A stretch of DNA of 64,000 bases from assembly GCF_014639235.1 (NCBI RefSeq), contig NZ_BMFU01000004.1:613222-677221 (forward strand), in the 5' to 3' direction. The notes under the pieces are model-generated. The model was not told the origin of the DNA and did not search any database. It saw only the letters and a list, made by a program, of their open reading frames with translations. The translations under genes were made by a program, and so were the position numbers. Below, one piece after another: positions 36,388-45,484 of the stretch (positions are counted from its first letter, which is position 1; each line of letters begins with the position of its first letter). Source of the stretch: Paenibacillus silvae (lineage in GTDB: Bacteria; Bacillota; Bacilli; Paenibacillales; Paenibacillaceae).

Positions 36388-37440
36388 TTGGGGAAGATGG
36401 CGAGCTGGTTGTTGTGTATATTGCTTCTGTTATGTCTCACGGCCTGCACAACGTATGAGTCTGAATTGAAGCTGCCTCCTGTTCCAACAACCGACGAATC
36501 ACTACCTTCATTAGAGGAATGGATGCAATCGGCTGAATATATGCCTCCGCTCAAGAAATCAATCGTTGTCGGTTTCTCGCAGCTGGGCACAGAGAGTGCC
36601 TGGCGTATGGCGAATACAACATCGATTCAGGATGCTGCGAAGGAATCAGGTATTACGCTTATTTTGAAAAATGCAGAGCAGTCTCAGACGAAACAATTTG
36701 AGGCTGTTCGTTCTTTTATCCGGCAAAAGGTGGATGTGATTGCCATTGCGCCCGTAGTAGAATCCGGCTGGGATGATATCCTTCAGGAGGCGAAGCGCGC
36801 AGGCATTCCTGTCATTATTGTGGATCGATCCGTAGATGTTCAGGACTCCTCCCTTTTTGTAACCACGATTGGCTCGGATTTCTATGAAGAGGGCGTGAAG
36901 GCAGGGAAGTATATTCGGGATCGGCTGCGGAATGTTCCGGGAACGATTCGTGTTGCTGAATTGCAGGGAACTAGCGGCTCAACACCTTCGATCCAGCGTG
37001 GCGAGGGCTTTAGAAGCATCTTGGCTGAGAGAGATAATATATTTTTCTCGCAAAGTGCTCCTGCTGATTTTACAGAGGATAAGGGTCGGCAGGTTATGAA
37101 CCGTTTTCTTCAAGTGCCGAAGGAGGAAAGGGCCCAGGTTCTTTTTGCTCATAACGATGAGATGGCATTTGGTGCGATTCAGGCGATTCAGAAGGCTGGC
37201 TTGAAGCCCGGCGAGGATATAATTATTGTATCGGTAGACGGTTCCCGTAAAGCGTTGCGTATTCTGGCCGATGGACAGATTAACGCGGTGGTTGAATGCA
37301 ACCCGCTGCTGGGGCCGCAGCTTATGCAGGCAGCCAAAGAAATTATTGCAGGGCGTACACTGCCCAAACGTATGGTGCCCCGGGAGGATATTTTCACCCA
37401 GGAAAGTGCCAGCCGTGAGATGCTTCATCGCAGATTCTAG
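36388..37440 (+). CDS. Second YtfQ-like sugar-binding lipoprotein
   Basis: The 350-aa precursor has lipobox CLTAC (Cys20) and starts at TTG 36388, with GGAGGAGGGAG upstream; ATG 36397 is a weaker choice. The mature sequence parallels the first YtfQ-like protein: VVGFSQLGTESAWRMANTTS, then IAPVVESGWDDILQEA and VECNPLLGPQLMQAA. It is therefore a diverged paralogue at the end of the same operon. It may broaden ligand range or feed the regulator. The insertion of about 30 residues after the lipobox, with PPVPTTDESLPSLEEWM, is not in the first copy. Confidence 0.9.
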   Translation: MGKMASWLLCILLLLCLTACTTYESELKLPPVPTTDESLPSLEEWMQSAEYMPPLKKSIVVGFSQLGTESAWRMANTTSIQDAAKESGITLILKNAEQSQTKQFEAVRSFIRQKVDVIAIAPVVESGWDDILQEAKRAGIPVIIVDRSVDVQDSSLFVTTIGSDFYEEGVKAGKYIRDRLRNVPGTIRVAELQGTSGSTPSIQRGEGFRSILAERDNIFFSQSAPADFTEDKGRQVMNRFLQVPKEERAQVLFAHNDEMAFGAIQAIQKAGLKPGEDIIIVSVDGSRKALRILADGQINAVVECNPLLGPQLMQAAKEIIAGRTLPKRMVPREDIFTQESASREMLHRRF

Positions 37441-37477
37441 TAATTATAATACGATAATGCTGAAGAGGAGTGCTCGT

Positions 37478-38005
37478 ATGATCATCATGATTAATGGCGC
37501 CTTTGGTGCGGGAAAAACTTCAGCTGCATCAGCACTGCAGCCCAAAATTGCAAACAGCATGGTCTATGACCCGGAGGAGATCGGTTATATGCTTCGCAAG
37601 CTGCTTCCAGAAGAACATCGGGAGGAGCAGGAGCGTACTGACGATTTTCAGGATATTGAGCTGTGGAGAGTTTTGACGGTGAAGATCGCCAGAGAGGTAA
37701 AGCAGAAATACAATAAACATCTCATCATTCCCATGACCATCTATAAAAAAGAAAACTTTGATTACATCTACAATGGGTTGAAGGAGATTGATCAGGACCT
37801 GCATCATTTTTGTCTGACAGCCTCTTTAGATAAAATATTTGGGCGTCTTGCCAAGCGAGGGGATCAATTCGGTGGCTGGCAGTATCAACAAGCTCCCAAG
37901 TGTGTTGAAGCGTTCAAGGCGGATGTATTCGAAACCCGTATTTGCACCGACGAACTGGAGACTGGCGATGTGATTGATATCATTCTGGAGAAAGTGAAGG
38001 GCTGA
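37478..38005 (+). CDS. P-loop NTPase, TmrB-like
   Basis: The 175-aa protein has Walker A GAFGAGKTSAA (from residue 7) and resembles the small TmrB-type P-loop proteins associated with tunicamycin resistance and related nucleotide kinases: MIIMINGAFGAGKT opening and CLTASLDKIFGRLAKRGD lid segment. ATG 37478 follows GAAGAGGAGTGCTCGT. An in-frame extension upstream overlaps the binding-protein gene and has no start signal. It begins a long run of small enzyme genes. Substrate and drug-resistance role are unknown. Confidence 0.78.
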   Translation: MIIMINGAFGAGKTSAASALQPKIANSMVYDPEEIGYMLRKLLPEEHREEQERTDDFQDIELWRVLTVKIAREVKQKYNKHLIIPMTIYKKENFDYIYNGLKEIDQDLHHFCLTASLDKIFGRLAKRGDQFGGWQYQQAPKCVEAFKADVFETRICTDELETGDVIDIILEKVKG

Positions 38006-38117
38006 GGTTGGATAGACCAGAATAAAGTTTAGCAGTACAATAGGATGTAAGTAATTGGAATGAAAGTGGCTTGTCTGGGTGTTTTTGAATGCGATTACAT
38101 CTGAAGGGGGCTGTGCA

Positions 38118-38996
38118 TTGTCCAAATATTATTGGGATCAACAGATTGAATACCTGAGGAATACACGCTGGTTATATTATAACGATGACTATTTGGAATT
38201 TCTGGTACAAAGAGTCTGGAAGATTGAGAAAGCTTTACATATTATTGATTACGGATGCGGTTTCGGGTACATGGGCTTGAAGCTGCTTCCACTCCTGCCA
38301 GAGGGATCAAAGTACACGGGTGTAGATAAAGGAACAGAACTGATCAAACATGCTAAAGAAATCTATGAACATACGTCTTATCAAGCCGACTTTATTGAGG
38401 GTGACATAGAAACGATGCAGGTGGATCGTGCTTACGACATAGCGATGAGCCATGCTTTTTTATTACATATGCCTGAACCTAAATTAATCTTGGAGAAGAT
38501 GATTGGCAGTGTGGTAGATGGAGGCAGAGTTATCTGCTTTGAGCCGCACTGGATTGCAAACATGTCGAGTTATGCGCTCGAAGGTGTGCAGCAGTCCACC
38601 ATCATACAGCTGGGCGCGCTCCAGAAGTTATATGAGCAGGATGCGATCCGAAGCGGTAAAGATGGAAACATCGGCATGAGCATTCCTGTTCTCTTGAGTC
38701 AATTAGGGGTTAGAGGGGTGGAATGCCGAGTAAGCGATCGGGTTAACTTTCTGGATCAACATATGGCTGATGCGGACAAGCAGAGACTGGTTCATGCTTT
38801 AAAAGAAGAAGGTTTAGGTGCTATGCCCGGTAATCGGCCCGATGTTATTGCCCAGCTTGTAGACCGGGGATTGACTCTCGAAGAGGCCAATCAACAGTAT
38901 GAAGCAGAAGAGAGATTCGCGAGGGAATTTAATGAAAATGTGTGCATGACCTATGCTCCGAATATGAAAATTACGAGTGGAATTGTAGCACGATGA
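38118..38996 (+). CDS. Class I SAM-dependent methyltransferase
   Basis: This 292-aa protein has motif I IIDYGCGFGYMGLKLLPLL (about residues 46-64) and an acidic motif II at GVDKGTELIKHAKEI. A later DIAMSHAFLLHMPEPKLIL is typical of UbiE/small-molecule methyltransferases. The start is TTG 38118 with AAGGGGG seven bases upstream; an earlier ATG at 38079 has no ribosome site. The long C-terminal helical part (MSIPVLLSQLGVRGVECRVSD) may form the substrate pocket. The acceptor is unknown. Confidence 0.88.
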   Translation: MSKYYWDQQIEYLRNTRWLYYNDDYLEFLVQRVWKIEKALHIIDYGCGFGYMGLKLLPLLPEGSKYTGVDKGTELIKHAKEIYEHTSYQADFIEGDIETMQVDRAYDIAMSHAFLLHMPEPKLILEKMIGSVVDGGRVICFEPHWIANMSSYALEGVQQSTIIQLGALQKLYEQDAIRSGKDGNIGMSIPVLLSQLGVRGVECRVSDRVNFLDQHMADADKQRLVHALKEEGLGAMPGNRPDVIAQLVDRGLTLEEANQQYEAEERFAREFNENVCMTYAPNMKITSGIVAR

Positions 38997-39031
38997 ATGT
39001 CATATACGCTGAGGAAAGGCAGTGAAACAAG

Positions 39032-40015
39032 ATGGTGTCTACAGCAATACTTTCACAAGCAGCTCAATCATTTGGCATTGCTCCTGACTCACTGGCATTG
39101 GTAAGTGATACCACTAACGTGGTATACAGATTTATTCAGAAAGATAAAACTTATTTTCTTCGATTATCTGAAAAAGCACCTGCATATGAAGCATCGATAC
39201 AAGCAGAAGTGCAATGGATTCGTTACCTTGTGTCTAACGGTGTTCGTGCTTCTTTGCCCATTCTGAGTAAGGAAGGCAAGTTAACCACGGTATGCCGGGA
39301 TCAAGAGAAATGTTACGTTGCAACGGTATTCGAGGGAGCAACAGGACATTATTTTGATTATGACTGGAGTGTATGGGACACGGATTTATTTAGCCAGTGG
39401 GGAAGCACTATGGGAAAGATACACCATTTAACGCAAGGCTATCAGCCCGATGATCCAAAGTTAATAAGAGCGGATTGGAATCCGCTGCAATTAGATAATC
39501 CCCATCTCCATGCAGGCGATGTTGCCTTGTTAACCGGTAAGCTTCGAGCAATCGAGCAGCAGCTAACGGATTTACCCAGAAGGGCTGACAGTTACGGTTT
39601 AATTCATTATGATTTTCATCCTTATAACTTTATGATTGATCAGGGTGAGCTTACGGTTTTTGATTTTGATGATGCAATACGCGGCTGGTATGCTTTGGAC
39701 ATTGGGGTAGCAGCAGTTCATGCGGTATGGTGGGGATCACATGATGAGAAGTGGGGAACGAAGGATGAGTTCGCACAGACCTTTCTGACTGCTTTTCTGG
39801 AAGGGTATGTGAAACAACAGCCCATTGCACAGGAGTGGATATCCCGCATCCCTTTGTTTATGGAGTACAGAAATATAAGCTCATTCTTCTGGTGGTTGAA
39901 AGATTGGAACGGGGATGAGGGCAGCTTATCTGAAAATCAAAAGAATGCAATCTCACAGACGGTCAGGCTGATTGAAGCTGATCTTCCGTTTGAAGGGTGC
40001 CGCTTCAAATTATAA
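39032..40015 (+). CDS. Aminoglycoside phosphotransferase-like (APH/choline kinase fold) kinase
   Basis: The 327-aa protein has the kinase catalytic motif LIHYDFHPYNFMI, with the catalytic Asp, and the metal-binding VFDFDDA. The N-terminal nucleotide-binding lobe includes YFLRLSEKAPAYEASIQAE. These mark the APH-fold group that includes homoserine kinase-like and antibiotic-modifying enzymes. ATG 39032 has GAGGAAAGG about 13 bases upstream. The downstream genes encode GNAT enzymes, so it is part of a small-molecule-modifying group. It is not clear whether a drug is the natural substrate. Confidence 0.85.
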   Translation: MVSTAILSQAAQSFGIAPDSLALVSDTTNVVYRFIQKDKTYFLRLSEKAPAYEASIQAEVQWIRYLVSNGVRASLPILSKEGKLTTVCRDQEKCYVATVFEGATGHYFDYDWSVWDTDLFSQWGSTMGKIHHLTQGYQPDDPKLIRADWNPLQLDNPHLHAGDVALLTGKLRAIEQQLTDLPRRADSYGLIHYDFHPYNFMIDQGELTVFDFDDAIRGWYALDIGVAAVHAVWWGSHDEKWGTKDEFAQTFLTAFLEGYVKQQPIAQEWISRIPLFMEYRNISSFFWWLKDWNGDEGSLSENQKNAISQTVRLIEADLPFEGCRFKL

Positions 40016-40097
40016 TCAGCAGCAGTTTTTTACCTCGACGGTGGATCGGGATCAGACAATTCTTAATTAAGATTAAACAACAAGGAGTGGTGGGAGT

Positions 40098-40589
40098 ATG
40101 GAGACAGAACGACTGGTGTTTCGCGATTATACCAAAAATGATTTTGAGCATTTGTATACGATGACAAGAGAGCCCAATGTAATGAAGTATATCCGGCACG
40201 GTGGTCCATGGACAAAGGAAGAGACGCTGCAAACGCTTGAAAAATTTGTCCAATGGAACAAGGCAGGCAAAGGGCTTTTGCTCGCTTTTAACAAGGAAGA
40301 TAACCAGCTTGTTGGGACATCAGGACTCATACCACAAGTGATTGAAGGCAAGGAGGAGCTTGAAGTCGGTTATTGGGTGCGAGAGCAGTATTGGGTGCAG
40401 GGCTACGGGTATGAGCAAGCCAATGCGTGGAAGGAACAGGGTCTAAAGCTGGGGCATAAACGGTTGATTTCTCTAATCCAGCACGGAAACACAGGTTCAA
40501 TGCGCATCGCGCAAAAAAATGGCATGATTCATGAGAAGGATGTCGACATCATCGGGAAACAGGTGGCCGTATTTTCGCTAGAGGTGTAA
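40098..40589 (+). CDS. GNAT family N-acetyltransferase (RimJ/RimL type)
   Basis: The 163-aa protein has the GNAT pattern: ETERLVFRDYTKNDFEHLYTM at the start, then VGYWVREQYWVQGYGYEQANA as the acetyl-CoA loop (Q-G-Y-G-Y), and a motif B region TGSMRIAQKNGM. ATG 40098 follows CAAGGAGTGGTGGGAGT. The next gene begins 6 bases after its stop. It is probably cytosolic and acts on a small amine or peptide N-terminus. Confidence 0.88.
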   Translation: METERLVFRDYTKNDFEHLYTMTREPNVMKYIRHGGPWTKEETLQTLEKFVQWNKAGKGLLLAFNKEDNQLVGTSGLIPQVIEGKEELEVGYWVREQYWVQGYGYEQANAWKEQGLKLGHKRLISLIQHGNTGSMRIAQKNGMIHEKDVDIIGKQVAVFSLEV

Positions 40590-40595
40590 CCTACA

Positions 40596-41126
40596 ATGAA
40601 AATTCGGATTATTGGCGCTTGTGGAAGCGGAAAGTCAACCTTAGCGAGAGCATTATCCCGAAAATACGATATCGCCAGTCATGAACTGGACAATCTGATC
40701 TGGGACAGAAGCGCAGTAAATTTGCGATACCCTGAAAAGGTGAGAGACCAAGCCTTGCAAGCCATTGTGAGTTCGAAAGCATGGATTATTGAAGGTGCTC
40801 AGCTTGAAGCCTGGACTTCTCCATCTATTCTGGAAGCGGACTTGGTGCTGGTGCTGCATCCCCATGTGTTGGTGAGAGATTATCGGATTGTTAGAAGGTT
40901 TGTTCTCTCCAGAACAGGCTTGCAAGCATGGAATTATAAGCAGTCCTTCAGCAATCTGTGCAAAATGATTGTGAAATGGAACCATAAATATCCTGTTCAG
41001 GATGTCATCGAGATGACGAGTCGATACGGCAAGAATGCAGTTATTGTTACGAATACGAGGCAAGCTATAACAAAGATTGAAGGTACATATAAGCTTGTAG
41101 CAGGTGAGTGCTGCATTTTTGAATGA
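40596..41126 (+). CDS. P-loop kinase-like protein (DNA topology modulation/FlaR-like family)
   Basis: This 176-aa protein has Walker A GACGSGKST (residues 7-15) and the sequence HELDNLIWD, which matches the nucleotide-kinase-like group often called DNA topology modulation or FlaR proteins. A hydrophobic strand LVLVLHPHVLVRDYRIVRRF carries the arginine-rich lid. The name is historical, and the actual activity is probably a nucleotide or small-molecule kinase. The Walker A asserts nucleotide binding. It starts 6 bases after the acetyltransferase stop and ends 12 bases before the next gene, so these are cotranscribed. Confidence 0.78.
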   Translation: MKIRIIGACGSGKSTLARALSRKYDIASHELDNLIWDRSAVNLRYPEKVRDQALQAIVSSKAWIIEGAQLEAWTSPSILEADLVLVLHPHVLVRDYRIVRRFVLSRTGLQAWNYKQSFSNLCKMIVKWNHKYPVQDVIEMTSRYGKNAVIVTNTRQAITKIEGTYKLVAGECCIFE

Positions 41127-41138
41127 GGAGATCTGTGT

Positions 41139-41606
41139 ATGGGAAATAACATCGTCCAGATTCAACCCGTTACCCGAGATAATTGGGAGCAGGCACTGCA
41201 AATTTCACTGCATGAACACCAGACACATCTGGTTCCAAGTGTGATGGAGGGTCTCGCATATGCATATATCAAACCGTGGGATGAAGCTTTTGATCCTTTT
41301 GTTTTGGCGCTGAAGGGTCAGGTGTTCGGATTCTTTTATTTAAGCTACACACCTGAGAGTGCAGATAACTACTGGATTGGTGGCTTTCAGCTGGACAGGG
41401 CGTTTCAAGGCCAAGGCATGGGTAAACGAGCACTAGGAGCAGTAATCGATTTTGTGAAAAAAGAACATCCGTTATGCCGTGTCATTTCACTAACGGTTGA
41501 ACGAGATAACGTAACTGCTCAACGCTTATATACAAGCCTGTCTTTTGTAAGCGAGAATGAGACCAATGACGATGATGAGGTTATTTATCGGCTGCAAGTT
41601 AATTAG
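41139..41606 (+). CDS. GNAT family N-acetyltransferase
   Basis: The 155-aa protein has the motif A FQGQGMGKRALGAVI and motif B NVTAQRLYTSLSF. The opening IVQIQPVTRDNWEQALQI resembles the Bacillus spermidine/BltD-like group and the enzyme at 17258-17707. ATG 41139 has GAGGAGATCTGTGT upstream. It lies in the same run of small enzyme genes. Substrate unknown. Confidence 0.88.
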   Translation: MGNNIVQIQPVTRDNWEQALQISLHEHQTHLVPSVMEGLAYAYIKPWDEAFDPFVLALKGQVFGFFYLSYTPESADNYWIGGFQLDRAFQGQGMGKRALGAVIDFVKKEHPLCRVISLTVERDNVTAQRLYTSLSFVSENETNDDDEVIYRLQVN

Positions 41607-41649
41607 ATTAAGTCTGAGTCGGTAAACAGCCTATATATGGAGGACACCT

Positions 41650-42246
41650 ATGATGAGAACAATCGATTACAGCCAGTATTACTGGCAGAATGACAAGGTG
41701 CGGCTGCGAGCGATTGAAGAGCGAGATTGGGAGAGCAGTTATGCAGCTGGCTTTGACTCCCCTGCTCGCATTTTGCTGGAGTGTGCTGTCGAGCTGCCGC
41801 CAACCATATCCGGGGCCAAGCAATTCGTGGAACAAAATGCAGCATTTTCATCAACCAATGGACGGATTATGTTCACAGTTGAAACTCTTGATGGAGAGAT
41901 AATTGGTGGAATTAATCTGAACAGTATTGATGAGCGGAACGGAACGTTCAGTATCGGGATTGTTATTGATGAGCCGTATCGGGGTCAAGGTTATGGTACA
42001 AGTGCGATGGAGATTTTATTGGGCTACGCTTTTTTGGAACGCAGACTTAACAAGTTTAATGATTATGTGCTGGAAGGCAACGAAGGATCGGCACGTATGA
42101 TGCGGAAACTGGGGTGTGTGCAAGAAGGCGTTCGTCGCCAGGTGGTTTATATTCATGGGAAATATATGGATTTTATACTGTTTGGATTAACGAAGGATGA
42201 GTATTTGACCAAACGGGATGCAGATGAGAGGCGGGGAAAGTCCTGA
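41650..42246 (+). CDS. GNAT family N-acetyltransferase (RimJ/RimL type)
   Basis: The 198-aa protein has VRLRAIEERDWESSYAAGFD near its start, the acetyl-CoA loop YRGQGYGTSAMEILLGYAF, and motif B GSARMMRKLGC. Such enzymes acetylate protein N-termini or small amines. ATG 41650 has GGAGGACACCT upstream; a second ATG follows immediately. Its final codons overlap the frame context of the next GNAT gene, only 17 bases away. Confidence 0.9.
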   Translation: MMRTIDYSQYYWQNDKVRLRAIEERDWESSYAAGFDSPARILLECAVELPPTISGAKQFVEQNAAFSSTNGRIMFTVETLDGEIIGGINLNSIDERNGTFSIGIVIDEPYRGQGYGTSAMEILLGYAFLERRLNKFNDYVLEGNEGSARMMRKLGCVQEGVRRQVVYIHGKYMDFILFGLTKDEYLTKRDADERRGKS

Positions 42247-42263
42247 CGATTACATATAAAATC

Positions 42264-42779
42264 ATGAACCTGGATCATGTGAAGCTGCTGCATGAAGTTG
42301 ATCGCTCAGAGCATATCGACCTGATCTACGAGGTCAAAGAGCAGCAATTAATTGAGCACAGACAGGACCACGAGTGCGCGAGTTGGGATGGGGAGCAGCT
42401 GCAGGAGCTTCAGGATCGTTACACTCATGAGCTACAGCAGGGGGGCATGGCATATGGTGCTTTTGACGGGGCGAGATTAGTCGGTTTCGGCGTGCTTGCT
42501 CATCCATTCAGAGGCGAAGATAAGAACCAGCTACAGCTGGATCTTATGTATGTATCCAGGCCGTATAGACGACAGGGGATTGGCAGACAAATTCTGGCTT
42601 ATTTAAGTGCAGAGGCGAGAAAACGCGGGGCCAAATCATTGTATATCTCGTCCACAGAGACGAGATCCGCCGTATCTTTCTATCAAAGCCAGGGAAGTCG
42701 GATAACAACAGATGTGGATAAAGAATTGTTTGCCAAAGAGCCCAAAGATGTTCACATGATAAAGGAGCTTGATCCATGA
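42264..42779 (+). CDS. GNAT family N-acetyltransferase, uncertain start
   Basis: The 171-aa protein has the motif A YRRQGIGRQILAYL and motif B RSAVSFYQSQGS. ATG 42264 has no recognisable ribosome site, and the frame upstream (ITYKI before the methionine) reads like protein. GAGGCGGGG (42228-42236) would suit a non-standard start, such as CTG 42243. The true N-terminus may be up to 7 residues longer. The gene lies 17 bases after the previous GNAT gene. Confidence 0.85.
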   Translation: MNLDHVKLLHEVDRSEHIDLIYEVKEQQLIEHRQDHECASWDGEQLQELQDRYTHELQQGGMAYGAFDGARLVGFGVLAHPFRGEDKNQLQLDLMYVSRPYRRQGIGRQILAYLSAEARKRGAKSLYISSTETRSAVSFYQSQGSRITTDVDKELFAKEPKDVHMIKELDP

Positions 42780-42803
42780 CAACTGTTGGTAGAAGGAGAG
42801 CCT

Positions 42804-43841
42804 ATGCGAAAAAAGATAGCTAAAGCCATGAAGTATACCTTCTTTACCATAATAGGAATTATAGCCATTGCTCTTCTTTTCCCTACCTGGACACCAGGTA
42901 TCGAAGGAAAGAACAGTATAAGCAGACTTGAGCAGATTGATATTAACGGTACTGGGCATGAAGTCATGATTAGAGGTGTGGATCGAACTAATCCGGTGCT
43001 GCTTTTTGTTCATGGGGGGCCGGGCTGCTCTGAAATTCCGTATGTCCGAAAATACCAGCGGGAACTGGAGCAGCATTTCACCATTGTTCATTATGATCAA
43101 CGTGGGAGCGGCAAGTCTTATCATTTTACAGAGGACTACTCAAACCTGACAACAGATATGCTTGTCGACGATTTGATTGCTCTAACGAAGCATGTTACAG
43201 AGGAGCTGCAGCAGGATAAGGTCGTGCTCATCGGGCACTCTTTTGGTACATATATCGGCATGAAAGCCGTTGCGAAGGCACCTGAACAGTTCCAGGCTTA
43301 TATTGGCATCGGACAGATGGGGGATACCGTTCAGAGTGAGATTGAAACGTTAGATTATACGATAAAACAGGCAAACACGGCAGGCAATACGGAAGATGTG
43401 CGTGAACTGGAGCTCTTGCGAAATGCTATTCATCAGGGGGAAGGGCTTACTCCGCGAACCTTTGTACAAAAATATGGTGGATCAGCCAGACAAATCAGCG
43501 AGAACGGTGATTATGCTGCCGGCTTTCTATTCGGACCGGAGTATAACGGGCTGGATGTCATACGCTTTTATACAGGAATTCTTCAATCCCAAGACGGCCT
43601 CGTGCGAGAAGCACTGGAGAAGCCTTTGCCCGGGCTGGTCGATGAGGTTCACGTTCCGGTGTATTTCCTGATGGGTCAGTATGATTACATGACAACGTTG
43701 AAAGAGGCCGACATTTACTTAAACAAGCTGAAAGCTCCCAGGAAGGAGCTGATTGTTTTTCATCATTCAGCGCATTATCCGCAATTCGAAGAAAATGATA
43801 GATTCACGACTTGGCTGTATGAGCATTTTAAATCGAGTTAA
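42804..43841 (+). CDS. Alpha/beta hydrolase, membrane-anchored (prolyl-aminopeptidase-like)
   Basis: The 345-aa protein begins with a hydrophobic helix (YTFFTIIGIIAIALLFPTW) that is probably an anchor. The hydrolase domain has the oxyanion motif HGGPGCSE, the nucleophile elbow GHSFGTYIG with catalytic Ser, a likely Asp in FLMGQYDYMT and His in FHHSAHYPQF. The HGGPG sequence is characteristic of S33 proline iminopeptidases and relatives. ATG 42804 has AGAAGGAGAGCCT; TTG 42786 is a weaker option. Its substrate is unknown. Confidence 0.88.
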   Translation: MRKKIAKAMKYTFFTIIGIIAIALLFPTWTPGIEGKNSISRLEQIDINGTGHEVMIRGVDRTNPVLLFVHGGPGCSEIPYVRKYQRELEQHFTIVHYDQRGSGKSYHFTEDYSNLTTDMLVDDLIALTKHVTEELQQDKVVLIGHSFGTYIGMKAVAKAPEQFQAYIGIGQMGDTVQSEIETLDYTIKQANTAGNTEDVRELELLRNAIHQGEGLTPRTFVQKYGGSARQISENGDYAAGFLFGPEYNGLDVIRFYTGILQSQDGLVREALEKPLPGLVDEVHVPVYFLMGQYDYMTTLKEADIYLNKLKAPRKELIVFHHSAHYPQFEENDRFTTWLYEHFKSS

Positions 43842-43857
43842 AAAAGGTGTAGTAACC

Positions 43858-43912
43858 TGTCTAAATAGACAAAAATATGAACTTTATTTTCCATAATTGT
43901 GTTATTATGTTT
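43858..43912 (+). promoter_or_regulatory. Putative GH5 promoter with upstream inverted repeat
   Basis: TGTCTAAATAGACA (43858-43871) is a perfect inverted repeat with a 2-base centre. An extended -10 TGTTATTAT (43900-43908) lies about 30 bases downstream, without a good -35. Transcripts would begin near 43914, giving a leader of about 150 bases before the GH5 gene. No known riboswitch is recognised in this leader. Confidence 0.35.
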
Positions 43913-44061
43913 TTAGCGGACCGCTTTTTCGCTTAGTGATCGATATCGTCGAGAAGGGAGGATTGCAACTCCATTTCACATGCTAAACAGAGCTTAGAGG
44001 TTTCGTTAGACTAGAGCAACGGCACTGCTTGTTAACCAATAAAATAAGCGGAGGTTAGGTT

Positions 44062-45264
44062 ATGACGAAAACGTTTAAAAGATTCAGCATCGCCAGTTTA
44101 GCTCTGCTCTTCATGGCAACAGCGGCATTCGCTGGCTGGAGCACCAAGGCATCGGCAGCGGACATGAGATCGTTAACCGCTGCTCAGATTACAGCAGAGA
44201 TGGGTGCAGGCTGGAATCTGGGCAATCAGCTGGAAGCTACAGCAAATGGCACACCGAATGAAACGTCATGGGGCAATCCTACGATTACACCTGAACTGAT
44301 CAAAAAGGTAAAAGCGGCAGGATTCAAAACAATTCGTATACCCGTTTCTTATCTGAATTATATTGGAAGCGCTCCCAACTATACAGTGAATGCGGCATGG
44401 CTTAATCGTATCCAGCAGGTCGTGGATTACGCATATAATGAAGGACTTTATGTTGTCATTAATATGCATGGCGACGGATTTCACTCGATTCCGGGTTCAT
44501 GGCTGCATGTGAACAGCAGCAATCAGAGCGTGATTAAGGACAAGTATCAAAAGGTATGGCAGCAAGTGGCTACCAAGTTCAGCGCGTATAATGAACGTCT
44601 CATTTTTGAATCCATGAATGAGGTGTTTGACGGTAATTATAACAACCCGAATACGTCGTATTATAGCAACCTGAATGCATATAATCAGATTTTCGTAGAT
44701 ACGGTTCGGAAGACGGGCGGCAACAACAATGCCAGATGGCTGCTTGTTCCAGGCTGGAACACAAACATTGATTATACGGTAGGTAATTACGGCTTTGTAG
44801 TTCCAACGGATAACTTCCGTTCCTCCGCTATTCCCAGCTCGCAGAAGCGCATTATGATCTCGGCGCATTACTACTCTCCATGGGATTTTGCCGGTGAAGA
44901 GAACGGTAACATTACTCAATGGGGGGCAACAGCGACCAATCCTGCCAAACGCTCAACATGGGGACAGGAGGATTATTTGGACTCCCAGTTCAAGTCCATG
45001 TACGACAAGTTTGTAACGCAGGGCTACCCTGTTGTGATGGGAGAGTTCGGCTCCATTGATAAGTCTTCCTATGACTCCAGCAACAATAACTATCGTGCAG
45101 TGTATGCCAAAGCGGTTACGGCTACAGCCAAAAAGTACAAGCTGGTTCCTGTTTATTGGGATAACGGGTATAACGGACAGCATGGATTTGCCCTGTTTAA
45201 CCGATCTAACAATACGGTGACTCAGCAAAATATTATCAATGCCATTATGCAGGGCATGCAGTAA
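44062..45264 (+). CDS. Secreted GH5 endoglucanase
   Basis: This 400-aa enzyme has a signal peptide cleaved near STKASA|ADM, so it acts outside the cell on beta-1,4-glucan or a related glycan. The GH5 signature includes GAGWNLGNQLEA, RIPVSYLNY, the acid/base Glu187 in FESMNEVFD, and the nucleophile Glu328 in VVMGEFGS. No carbohydrate-binding module is attached. ATG 44062 is preceded by AAGCGGAGGTTAGGTT. The gene is monocistronic, ending in a good terminator, and its products could feed the importers nearby. Mannanase activity is an alternative within GH5. Confidence 0.93.
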   Translation: MTKTFKRFSIASLALLFMATAAFAGWSTKASAADMRSLTAAQITAEMGAGWNLGNQLEATANGTPNETSWGNPTITPELIKKVKAAGFKTIRIPVSYLNYIGSAPNYTVNAAWLNRIQQVVDYAYNEGLYVVINMHGDGFHSIPGSWLHVNSSNQSVIKDKYQKVWQQVATKFSAYNERLIFESMNEVFDGNYNNPNTSYYSNLNAYNQIFVDTVRKTGGNNNARWLLVPGWNTNIDYTVGNYGFVVPTDNFRSSAIPSSQKRIMISAHYYSPWDFAGEENGNITQWGATATNPAKRSTWGQEDYLDSQFKSMYDKFVTQGYPVVMGEFGSIDKSSYDSSNNNYRAVYAKAVTATAKKYKLVPVYWDNGYNGQHGFALFNRSNNTVTQQNIINAIMQGMQ

Positions 45265-45291
45265 TTGCATTAGCCCCGCAGAAGGAATTCA

Positions 45292-45330
45292 GCGGCATGT
45301 TCCTATCCCAAATAGGAGCATGCCGTTTTG
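45292..45330 (+). terminator. Intrinsic terminator of the GH5 gene
   Basis: CGGCATG-T-TCCTAT pairs with ATAGGA-G-CATGCCG around a short loop, then TTTT. The stem (45293-45325) is nearly perfect. Confidence 0.9.
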
Positions 45331-45484
45331 ACTTGTGCCGGGTTACAGCAAGCGTCCGATCAACGTATTTCTGCCCAAGAATTTTACACAAGCCTCAAGC
45401 AGAATTCACGAAAAGCCACACCTCCATCGTTATACTTAATTTTGCTTTGATCTAGCGAACTTTAAGGATTGGGTGGTAGGCAGA

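Noticed and set aside
43950..44000. Short leader peptide after GGGAGG in the GH5 leader
   Set aside because: The spacing between the ribosome-like site and the TTG is too short, and no regulatory codon run is visible.
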